Positions 40,997 to 47,469 of a stretch of DNA of 47,469 bases are shown here, piece by piece; position 1 is the stretch's first letter; every line of letters begins with the position of its first letter. The notes under the pieces are model-generated. The model was not told the origin of the DNA, ran no database searches, and saw only the letters and a list, made by a program, of their open reading frames with translations. Source of the DNA: Solirubrobacterales bacterium 67-14 (GTDB lineage: Bacteria; Actinomycetota; Thermoleophilia; Solirubrobacterales; 70-9); assembly GCA_001897355.1 (NCBI GenBank), contig MKST01000005.1, positions 100,932 through 148,400 on the forward strand, written 5' to 3'. Both the position numbers and the translations under genes were made by a program.

Positions 40997-43213
40997 TCAT
41001 CGGCACTTACGGCCGATCCCGAACTTACCGCGAAGCGGCAGCTTGCGGGAACTGGCACCGACATACACCCGATAGCAGCCCTTGGCCACCTGCCAGCGGT
41101 TCTTGCCGGCGTTCCAGAAGCTGAGGCCGCGCTTGTCCACGGTGAACTTGACCTGCCGGCCCTTGCCCCGTTTGAGGCTGATGCGGGCGAAGCCCTTCAG
41201 CGCCCTGGGCGGCTGCTTGACGTTGGTCGAGGGAAGGCCGAGATAAAGCTGTGGCACGGCCACCCCGGCCCGTTTGCCGACGTTGCTGACCCGGGCCTTC
41301 ACGGCCAGCTTCGGGCCGTGTCGCTTCAGCTTCAGCTTCGAGAAGCGGAACTTGGCGTAGGAGAGGCCGCGGCCGAACTCGTAGGCCGGCTTGATCTTGC
41401 GCCGGTCGTAACGCCGGTAGCCGACAAAGACCCCCTCCTTGTACTTGACCACGTCATCGACCCCCGGATAGGCGCTCGGTTCACCGTAGGTCGGGATGTC
41501 GCTCTCTTTCCTGGGGAAGGTGACCGGCAGGCGTCCCGAAGCGTCGGCCTTGCCGAACAAGATCCGGCCGATCGCCGTACCGCCGTTGGAGCCCGGGTAC
41601 CAGGCCTCGAGAATCGCGCCGACCTGGTTCCGCCACGGGGTGAGGATCGGACCTCCGCTCTCGATCACGACCACCGTGTTGCGGTTGGCGGCCGCGACCT
41701 CGCGGATCAGGGCATCCTGGTCCCCGAGGAAGGACGGGCACTCGAGGCTCAGGCAGGCCCGGTCGATCCCCTCGGACGACCAGGAGCCGACCACCACGAC
41801 CGCGACGTCGGAATCCCCGGCCAGCTGCGCGGCCTGAGCGGGGTCCGCCCCATCGTTGAAACCTACGTCCACCCCGGATCCCGCCTGCTTGGTGATGCCG
41901 GCGAGGGCGGTTGTCGTCTGGAAGGGGTCGATCTCGGAGGAGCCGCCACCGGTGAAGTACCGGTCGGCGACCGGGCCGATCACCGCGATCGAGTCGAGCT
42001 TGCCCCGGTTCAGCGGCAGGATGCCTCGCCGGTTCTTCAGCAGCACGATGCCCTTCTCGGCGATCGCCGCCGGCTTCGCCGCGTTGCCGCCGCGGTCGAT
42101 CGAGTCCTCGTCGGCCGGGAATGCCTCACGGTCCATGGCCCCGGACGCGAAGAGCGTCCGGAGGTAGCGCTGGACGTGTCGGTCCACGTCCGCCATGCTG
42201 GCCGAGCCGCCGGCCAGGGCCGCGGTGATCGCGGCCGTGCCGTAGTCGACCCCGGGCCAAGGTTCGATATCGAGCCCGTTGCGCAGCGAAGCGCCGGTGT
42301 CGTGGGTGGCGCCGTAATCGGCGATGGTCATGCCCTTGAACCCCCACTGCTTGCGCAAGATGTTCTCGAGCAGGGTCTTGTTCTCGCAGGCCCAGGGGCC
42401 GTTCACCTTGTTGTAGGCGCACATCACGGCCTCGACCCCGGCCTGCTTGACCGCCGCCTCGAACATCGGCAGGTACATCTCCCGCATCGTGCGCTGGTCG
42501 ATCCGGGCGTCGATCTCACCTCGCTTGCCGACCGTGGCGAAAGTGCCGATCGAGATGGCCGGGTTGCCGGGCATGGCCTCGTTCGCTTTCGGCCCGGTGC
42601 CCTCCTGATTGTTGCCCAGGTAGTGCTTGACGGTGGCGATCAAGCCCTTCCCCTCGGCCGACTTGATCCAGGGCACCGCCAAGCTCGTGGAAAGGAACGG
42701 ATCCTCGCCCCCGAGCGCCTCGAAGACACGGCCGGCAAGGGGTGTGCGGACGATGTCCACGGTCGGGGCGAAGACGATGTCGTTGCCCTTCCTGATCACC
42801 TCGTCGGCGATGACTGCCGCGTCCTGCCGGGCGGCGTGCCGGTCAAAGGTCGCGCCCAGCGCGATCGGTGACGGCAGCGCCGTCGCCTGCCCGGACCGGA
42901 CCCCGGCCGGGCCGTCCGAGAGGTAGATCCGCGGGATCCCGAGGCGAGGCACGCCGTCCATGGTGCCGGTGTGGGTTCCCTGGCCCCCCAAGACGCCGGT
43001 CAACTCGTCGCCGCCGAGCAGGGAGACCTTCTCGCTGTCCGTCATCTGGCCCAGCAGCAGGTCGGCCCGCCTGTCCGGGGATAGCGACGGCTTGCACCAC
43101 GGCCTCTCGGCCGGATCGCCGCAGCGCCCCTCGGCCGTGGCAAGGGCCGGGGCGGCGGCAAGCACGCAGACGCCCGCCAAGAACAAAGTCGTCAGAGCCC
43201 GGAATGAATTCAT
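40997..43213 (-). CDS. Secreted glycoside hydrolase family 3 beta-glucosidase
   Basis: A 738-residue GH3 enzyme with signal peptide (TTLFLAGVCVLAAAPALA). The catalytic barrel includes MDGVPRLGIPRIYLSDGPAGVR, IATVKHYLGNNQEGTG and the nucleophile Asp in MTIADYGATHD (about residue 300). The alpha/beta sandwich follows (VAVVVVGSWSSEG, GGPILTPWRNQVGAILEAWYPG), and a fibronectin-III-like C-terminal domain ends with a basic tail. It trims beta-linked sugars outside the cell. GAGGAGGG lies six bases before ATG 43213. Confidence 0.92.
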   Translation of the reverse strand: MNSFRALTTLFLAGVCVLAAAPALATAEGRCGDPAERPWCKPSLSPDRRADLLLGQMTDSEKVSLLGGDELTGVLGGQGTHTGTMDGVPRLGIPRIYLSDGPAGVRSGQATALPSPIALGATFDRHAARQDAAVIADEVIRKGNDIVFAPTVDIVRTPLAGRVFEALGGEDPFLSTSLAVPWIKSAEGKGLIATVKHYLGNNQEGTGPKANEAMPGNPAISIGTFATVGKRGEIDARIDQRTMREMYLPMFEAAVKQAGVEAVMCAYNKVNGPWACENKTLLENILRKQWGFKGMTIADYGATHDTGASLRNGLDIEPWPGVDYGTAAITAALAGGSASMADVDRHVQRYLRTLFASGAMDREAFPADEDSIDRGGNAAKPAAIAEKGIVLLKNRRGILPLNRGKLDSIAVIGPVADRYFTGGGSSEIDPFQTTTALAGITKQAGSGVDVGFNDGADPAQAAQLAGDSDVAVVVVGSWSSEGIDRACLSLECPSFLGDQDALIREVAAANRNTVVVIESGGPILTPWRNQVGAILEAWYPGSNGGTAIGRILFGKADASGRLPVTFPRKESDIPTYGEPSAYPGVDDVVKYKEGVFVGYRRYDRRKIKPAYEFGRGLSYAKFRFSKLKLKRHGPKLAVKARVSNVGKRAGVAVPQLYLGLPSTNVKQPPRALKGFARISLKRGKGRQVKFTVDKRGLSFWNAGKNRWQVAKGCYRVYVGASSRKLPLRGKFGIGRKCR

Positions 43214-43307
43214 CGTCACCCTCCTCTGCCCGAAAACACTACTTGCCAAGCAGGCCGCCAGGGCCAGATTGACCTCACTTCCGGTGTATGTGGCCGGGGG
43301 CATGATC

Positions 43308-43352
43308 GCTTCGCCAAGGCGAAGCCGGCTCCCCGTGAATCGGGGAACCGGC
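43308..43352. terminator. Two adjacent hairpins downstream of the collagen-like gene
   Basis: GCCGGCTCCCCG (43324-43335) and CGGGGAACCGGC (43341-43352) form a 12-bp stem with one wobble. Next to it GCTTCGCC-AA-GGCGAAGC (43308-43325) is a perfect 8-bp palindrome. They lie after the stop of the collagen-like gene (43378, leftward) and likely end its transcript. The rest of the 164-base gap up to the GH3 gene shows nothing clear. Confidence 0.65.
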
Positions 43353-43377
43353 GACGCGATCGAGTGTTTCTCCGGTG

Positions 43378-43986
43378 CTACTGGATCGGGGTGGCGATGA
43401 TCGTGCCGGAGACGCCGGCGACCTGATTACCGGCCGCGCAGCCCAGGGTCAGTTGGGTCACGTTGTCGGTCTCGGTCACCATCTGGGACGGCAGGGTGAC
43501 GCGACCGCCGCCGTTCGGATCGAACACGGAGGTGCTGAAGCCACCGCCGTTGTTGGCCGAGATCCCGCAACTGATCACGTCGGACGCGTTCGAGGTGACG
43601 CTAACCGTCGCGGTGACCATGTACCTGCCGGACGGCACGTTGATCGCGCCAAGCGCCATCTCGGTGTCGGCGGGGATGTTCAGGCTGCCGAACTTTTCGC
43701 TCACCGGGCTGACCACGCCGTCCTGGCCGGGGTTGCCCTGGTCACCCTTCGGGCCCTGGGGGCCCTGCTGGCCCTTGAGTGCCTTGATCGTGGCCGGGGC
43801 GAGCTTCTTCTTGGTCACGGTCTTGTTCTTCAGCTTCTTGCCGGCGACCGAGTTGTTGACCAGCTTCTTGCCGTTGATCAGACCCGAGGCGGCGGTGGCG
43901 GTGCCGCCGATCGCGACGAACAGGGCCAGCATGGCGATCAGGGTGGCCGGGCGGAACTGCTTGATGCGGGTGATTGCGTTCTTCAT
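43378..43986 (-). CDS. Secreted or surface protein with Lys-rich repeats and a short collagen-like stretch
   Basis: A 202-residue protein. A signal or anchor helix (RPATLIAMLALFVAIGGTATAAS) is followed by SGLINGKKLVNNSVAGKKLK, NKTVTKKKLAPATIKALKG and a collagen-like QQGPQGPKGDQGNPGQDG stretch. The C-terminal 110 residues form a beta-rich domain (GAINVPSGRYMVTATVSVTSNASDVISC). This N-terminal pattern is abundant in Solirubrobacter-type genomes. ATG 43986 follows TGGAGATAACG. It is probably surface exposed. Confidence 0.75.
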   Translation of the reverse strand: MKNAITRIKQFRPATLIAMLALFVAIGGTATAASGLINGKKLVNNSVAGKKLKNKTVTKKKLAPATIKALKGQQGPQGPKGDQGNPGQDGVVSPVSEKFGSLNIPADTEMALGAINVPSGRYMVTATVSVTSNASDVISCGISANNGGGFSTSVFDPNGGGRVTLPSQMVTETDNVTQLTLGCAAGNQVAGVSGTIIATPIQ

Positions 43987-44137
43987 CGTTATCTCCATCT
44001 GGTTGGTTTGTTGGGCGCTTCTATGGGGATAACGGCGGGCCACCGGATTACTTACGCGGAGCTCGAAAAACTTTTCGATTCGCCTCCCGGCCTGGTCCGG
44101 AGCGTGGGTTTTCCGTTTGTCGACCTACAATCCGGCT

Positions 44138-44482
44138 ATGCCCACCCGCGAAGAGAACGATCAGACTCGCACGCGTCTAGCCGGGGAACGGACGCAGCTG
44201 GCCTGGGTCAGGACGGGACTGGCGGCGATCGCCGTCGGGGTCGGCCTCTCCCGGGTCGTTCCCCTGCTCGACAACCAGGTGGTCGAGTGGCCTTACGTGG
44301 CGCTCGGCATCGCCTACTGCGCCTTCGGGGTCGGGTTGATCTTCTTCGGCGTGCAGCGCGGAAAGCTCTCGGCCGAGTCCGACCCGGAAAAGCCGGTCGT
44401 GCCGGCCAGCGGCGCCTTCCTCGCGGCCGGCGGCATCCTGCTCGGCCTGGCGACGGTCGTCGTGGTCGCCCTGGCCCGCTGA
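44138..44482 (+). CDS. DUF202 (YidH-like) membrane protein
   Basis: A 114-residue membrane protein starting TREENDQTRTRLAGERTQLAWVRTGLAAIAVGV, the DUF202 signature, with three hydrophobic helices (AAIAVGVGLSRVV, YVALGIAYCAFGVGLIFFG, AFLAAGGILLGLATVVVVALA). Function unknown; some relatives belong to small transport-linked operons. TACAAT (44126-44131) puts the transcription start on ATG 44138, so leaderless. It is convergent with the crotonase gene. Confidence 0.82.
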   Translation: MPTREENDQTRTRLAGERTQLAWVRTGLAAIAVGVGLSRVVPLLDNQVVEWPYVALGIAYCAFGVGLIFFGVQRGKLSAESDPEKPVVPASGAFLAAGGILLGLATVVVVALAR

Positions 44483-44545
44483 CCAGGCGATCGAAGCCGC
44501 CGACAGCGGACTTTTCGGACCTATCTGCCGATAACTGCGCCGTCG

Positions 44546-45454
44546 CTACTCACGGGCCAGGCCGAAATCGCCGAAGGGCTCGTCGCGTTCCCTGACCGCC
44601 TGCTTGAAGCCGGATTCGGCGGCACGCTGCTGGAAGGCGTAGCCCTCCGGGGTGTGGCGGGTGATGCCGTCGAAGACGGTGCCGATCAGCTGGGTCTGGT
44701 GGAGGCCCTGCGCGTAGAGCGACTGGTTGACCAGCAGCTTCATCATCTGCAGCTGGTTGAGCGGGACCATGGCGATCCGGGCGGCGAGCTCCTCGACCGC
44801 CGCGTCCAGCTCGGCGGGCGGATGGGACTCGATCGCCAGCCCGCACTCGGCCGCTTCCTTGCCGCTCAGGCTGTCCCCGGTGAAGAGCAGCCGCTTGGCC
44901 CGCTGGGCACCCAGCCGGTAGGCCCAGAGCGAGGTGGTCGGGGAGCCCCAGACGCGAGCCGGTGGGTAGCCGATCTTGGCGTCGTCGGCGATCACCAGCA
45001 GGTCGCTGCAGAGGGCCAGATCGGTGCCACCGGCGACGCAGAAGCCGTGGACCTTGCAGACCACCGGCTTGGTGCAGTGAAAGAGGCTCATGAAGGCCCT
45101 CACGTTGCGGCTCATGCCGGCGTAATCGATCATCGGGTCCCAGGTCTTGGCGGGATCGTGGTTGGCGGCCTGGACCTGTGGGTCGAGCGGCGACCCGGCC
45201 GGCGCATCCTCTGAGCCAAACTCCCCTTCCAACATCTTCTCGGCGCTGGCGACCAGGTCATAGCCGCCGCAGAAGCCGGAACCGTTGCCGGAGAGCACGA
45301 TCACCCTGACCTCGGGGTCGAGATCGAGGTGCTCGACCGATTCGGCCAGCTCCCGGATCAGCTCGGGAGTCAGTCCGTTGCCGCGCTCCGGCCGGTCCAA
45401 GGTCAGCCGCCCAACCCCCTCCCCCGTCTCGATCGTCATCGTCTCCAGCTCCAT
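44546..45454 (-). CDS. Enoyl-CoA hydratase/isomerase (crotonase) family protein
   Basis: A 302-residue crotonase. The two oxyanion-hole strands are VLSGNGSGFCGGYDL and CKVHGFCVAGGTDLALCSDLLV; the acid-base Glu/Asp position falls near KIGYPPARVWGSP. It carries a roughly 50-residue insert (EGEFGSEDAPAGSPLDPQVQAANHDPAKTWDPM) typical of a long actinobacterial subgroup. It probably hydrates or isomerises an acyl-CoA. ATG 45454 lies 62 bases from the divergent antiporter start. Confidence 0.9.
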   Translation of the reverse strand: MELETMTIETGEGVGRLTLDRPERGNGLTPELIRELAESVEHLDLDPEVRVIVLSGNGSGFCGGYDLVASAEKMLEGEFGSEDAPAGSPLDPQVQAANHDPAKTWDPMIDYAGMSRNVRAFMSLFHCTKPVVCKVHGFCVAGGTDLALCSDLLVIADDAKIGYPPARVWGSPTTSLWAYRLGAQRAKRLLFTGDSLSGKEAAECGLAIESHPPAELDAAVEELAARIAMVPLNQLQMMKLLVNQSLYAQGLHQTQLIGTVFDGITRHTPEGYAFQQRAAESGFKQAVRERDEPFGDFGLARE

Positions 45455-45516
45455 GCGGCGATGCTATCCGGGCCGTCCGAAGCTTTCCTTTAGCCGCCCG
45501 AATATTCTGGGCGACC

Positions 45517-47220
45517 GTGGAGCTTTCGGTAATCGCAGTCGGCGGCGTGGTCAGCGTCGTTGCCGTGGCGCTTTTCTCGCAGCGGCTTGGTGTCGCCTCG
45601 CCCCTGCTCCTGGTCCTGGCCGGGGCAGCGATCGGCACCCTGCCCCGGGTCTCCGCCACTGACGTTCAGCCGGAGTGGATCCTCGGAGGCGTGCTGCCAC
45701 CCCTCCTCTATTCGGCGGCGATCAACATGCCGACGACCGACTTCCGGCGCAACTTGAAGCCGATCACAGGGCTCGCGGTCTTGCTGGTGGTCGTCTCAAC
45801 CGGGATCGCGGGCGTTCTCTTCCATGCGCTGATGCCACAGATCGGCTGGCCTGCCGCCTTCGCACTGGCCGCTGTGCTCAGCCCGACCGACGCGGTCGCG
45901 GCAACGGCGGTCGGCCGCCGGCTGGGTCTCCCCTCGCGGCTGCTGGCAATTCTCGAAGGCGAGGGACTGGTCAACGATGCGACGGCCCTGGTTCTGCTCC
46001 GTTCGGCGGTCGCCGCCATGGGCGCCGGGGTCACCGCCGGCGGGGTGATCGGTGATTTCGTCGTCGCCGTGGTCGGCGCGGTTGCGATCGGGGTGCTGGT
46101 CGGATTCCTCAATGTGCGGATCCGCCGGCACATCTCCGACTCGGTGATGAACACCGCGATCTCGTTCGTCGTTCCCTTCATCGCCTACATCCCGGCCGAG
46201 GACTTCGGCTTCTCCGGCATCCTCGCCGTCGTCGTCTGCGGCCTGGTCACCAGCGACCTCGCGGCCCGCTTCCTCCGGGCCGAAGACCGCATCACAGAAG
46301 AAACCAACTGGCTCACTCTGGCTTTCCTGATGGAGGGATTCATCTTCCTGCTGATGGGGATCAGCCTCGAGGATGTCCTCACCTACGCCGGGGACAAGGG
46401 CTTCTCGATCGAGCAGGCCTTCCTTTACGGGGCGATCGCGGCGGTGCTGCTGATCGTGGTGCGGGTGATCTTCGTCGTCCCCCTGGTGGCGATGATCAAA
46501 CGCGACGACCAGAGGGCGGCCGACGCCAAGCCGCGCCTCGACGACTTCAAGCAGAAGCTCGAACACGACGAGCTGCCCGACAACATGTTGCGCCACGGCG
46601 CCGAGCGGGTCGAGCACCGGATCGCCGCGGTCTCCGCCGACATCGAGTTCCGCATTCGGGAATCACTGGGCTGGCGGGCCGGAGCGGTGCTCGCCTGGTC
46701 GGGCATGCGCGGCGCGGTGACCGTCGCCGCGGCCCAGACCCTGCCGGTGGACACTCCCTATCGAGCCGAACTGGTGCTGATCGCCTACGTCGGCGCCGCG
46801 ATCATGCTGTTGCTCCAGGGATCGACGCTGCCCTGGGTGATCGGCAAGCTGAAGGTCGAGGGCGACGACCCCGAACAGATCCGCGAGCAGTACGGCGACA
46901 TGATCCGCGAGATCTCCGACGCCGGGACCAAGGAGCTCGAGCGACTGGTCTCCGAAAGGGACTTGAGCCCGGGGATGGTCGAACGGGTCCGGCGCGACAG
47001 CTTCATCCGTGACGAAGGCGAGAAGCCGCCCGAAGGCGACCTGGACCGGGACCGGAAGCAGTACATCGAACTGCGACTGGCGGTGCTTCAGGCCGAGCGC
47101 GAGCGGATGCTCCATCACCGGCGGCTCGGCACCTACTCGGCCGAGGTGATCGACAAGACGCAGCGGATCCTCGACCTCGAAGAGGCCCGCCTGCAGCAGG
47201 TCTCAGACGAATCCCGCTGA
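45517..47220 (+). CDS. CPA1-family Na+/H+ antiporter
   Basis: A 567-residue antiporter. Helices carry AVLSPTDAVAATAVG and GEGLVNDATALVLL, where the Asn-Asp pair marks the electroneutral NhaP/CPA1 branch. About 12 membrane passes reach residue 420, then a cytosolic tail (about residues 440-567) with coiled-coil-like charge (LDRDRKQYIELRLAVLQAERERMLHHRR). It likely exports sodium or potassium in exchange for protons. GTG 45517 follows TATTCT at 45503-45508, so the message is probably leaderless. Confidence 0.9.
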   Translation: MELSVIAVGGVVSVVAVALFSQRLGVASPLLLVLAGAAIGTLPRVSATDVQPEWILGGVLPPLLYSAAINMPTTDFRRNLKPITGLAVLLVVVSTGIAGVLFHALMPQIGWPAAFALAAVLSPTDAVAATAVGRRLGLPSRLLAILEGEGLVNDATALVLLRSAVAAMGAGVTAGGVIGDFVVAVVGAVAIGVLVGFLNVRIRRHISDSVMNTAISFVVPFIAYIPAEDFGFSGILAVVVCGLVTSDLAARFLRAEDRITEETNWLTLAFLMEGFIFLLMGISLEDVLTYAGDKGFSIEQAFLYGAIAAVLLIVVRVIFVVPLVAMIKRDDQRAADAKPRLDDFKQKLEHDELPDNMLRHGAERVEHRIAAVSADIEFRIRESLGWRAGAVLAWSGMRGAVTVAAAQTLPVDTPYRAELVLIAYVGAAIMLLLQGSTLPWVIGKLKVEGDDPEQIREQYGDMIREISDAGTKELERLVSERDLSPGMVERVRRDSFIRDEGEKPPEGDLDRDRKQYIELRLAVLQAERERMLHHRRLGTYSAEVIDKTQRILDLEEARLQQVSDESR

Positions 47221-47243
47221 GGCGATCAGCGGAGCGAGTGGCT

Positions 47244-47469
47244 CTAGACCGAGGTCTTAGCTGCAGCCAGCAGCAGCTCGAGTTCCGACTGCATGCCGTC
47301 CACCAGGGTCTGGACCTCTGGGGTCTGTTCGCGGTCGGCCGTGATGCCGATGTCGATCGAGTCGCGGTAGCTCATGATCGTCACGTTGAGCCCGATCCCG
47401 TCTGAGATGATCGAGAGCGGGAACATCGCCTCCAGCCGCGCGCCGGCGAAGTAGAGGTCGATCGGCGGG
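47244..47469 (-). CDS. Wax ester synthase/diacylglycerol acyltransferase (WS/DGAT), C-terminal part
   Basis: The frame enters from the right edge and ends at 47244. The 74 visible residues include PPIDLYFAGARLEAMFPLSII, ISDGIGLNVTIMSYRDSIDIGI and ADREQTPEVQTLVDGMQSEL, matching the C-terminal beta-sheet and last helix of the WS/DGAT (Wax ester synthase-like) family. The catalytic HHxxxDG lies outside the window. It would make wax esters or triglycerides from acyl-CoA. The end is a normal stop. Confidence 0.82.
   Translation of the reverse strand, partial: PPIDLYFAGARLEAMFPLSIISDGIGLNVTIMSYRDSIDIGITADREQTPEVQTLVDGMQSELELLLAAAKTSV

Overview
The window is one contiguous piece of a high-GC actinobacterial chromosome. 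It fits Thermoleophilia (Solirubrobacterales) best. The reasons are GTG/TTG starts in about half the genes, many promoters that place transcription start on the start codon (leaderless mRNA), an actinobacterial-type c-di-AMP riboswitch, DUF6328/DUF6766/DUF7218 genes, and a surface protein with Lys-rich repeats before a short collagen-like stretch. The lineage is an inference from gene content. No rRNA, tRNA, CRISPR array or intact transposase was seen, and no gene-free stretch exceeds about 300 bases.

Layout. 1-1.6 kb: TetR regulator (cut by the window edge) divergent from a crotonase and a SnoaL-like gene. 1.65-5.2 kb: self-regulated copper operon (copper-binding secreted protein, CopA, CsoR) behind a CsoR-type operator. 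5.8-9.3 kb: leftward unit of a small membrane protein, an AraC regulator, a VOC protein and a short UvrA-like ATPase. 9.3-20.7 kb: a stress block with a CBS protein, split LigD (polymerase and ligase), two Ku proteins, a DJ-1/PfpI protein, DUF6328, a DUF7218/Rho-N protein, an aldose-epimerase/G6PD pair, a PfkB kinase, DUF6766 and a SigB/SigF-type sigma factor. 21-29 kb: acyl-CoA dehydrogenase, an MFS/MarR drug-export operon, an amidase, a MazEF-type toxin-antitoxin pair and NhaA. 29-33.9 kb: a VCBS-repeat surface protein interrupted by an arsenic cassette (arsJ, its GAPDH partner, arsR, an arsM remnant). 34-36.6 kb: two head-to-head ECF sigma factors, each overlapping a single-pass membrane partner. 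36.6-39.7 kb: two related secreted proteins, each behind a c-di-AMP (ydaO) riboswitch, with VapBC and a HemG-type flavodoxin between them. 39.7-47.5 kb: cupin, SDR, a GH3 glucosidase, a collagen-like surface protein, DUF202, a crotonase, a CPA1 antiporter and the end of a wax-ester synthase.

The most interesting signal is a family of GTTT-N14/15-GGGTA promoters, the class read by SigB/SigF general-stress sigma factors. They occur at the sigma gene itself and at most transcription units between 9.3 and 20.7 kb, including the Ku/LigD end-joining genes. Four divergent intergenic regions carry GGGTA boxes facing both ways, and in four cases exactly 9 bases separate the box from the start codon. 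This suggests a compact, self-amplifying stress regulon that includes double-strand-break repair, and it can be tested directly.
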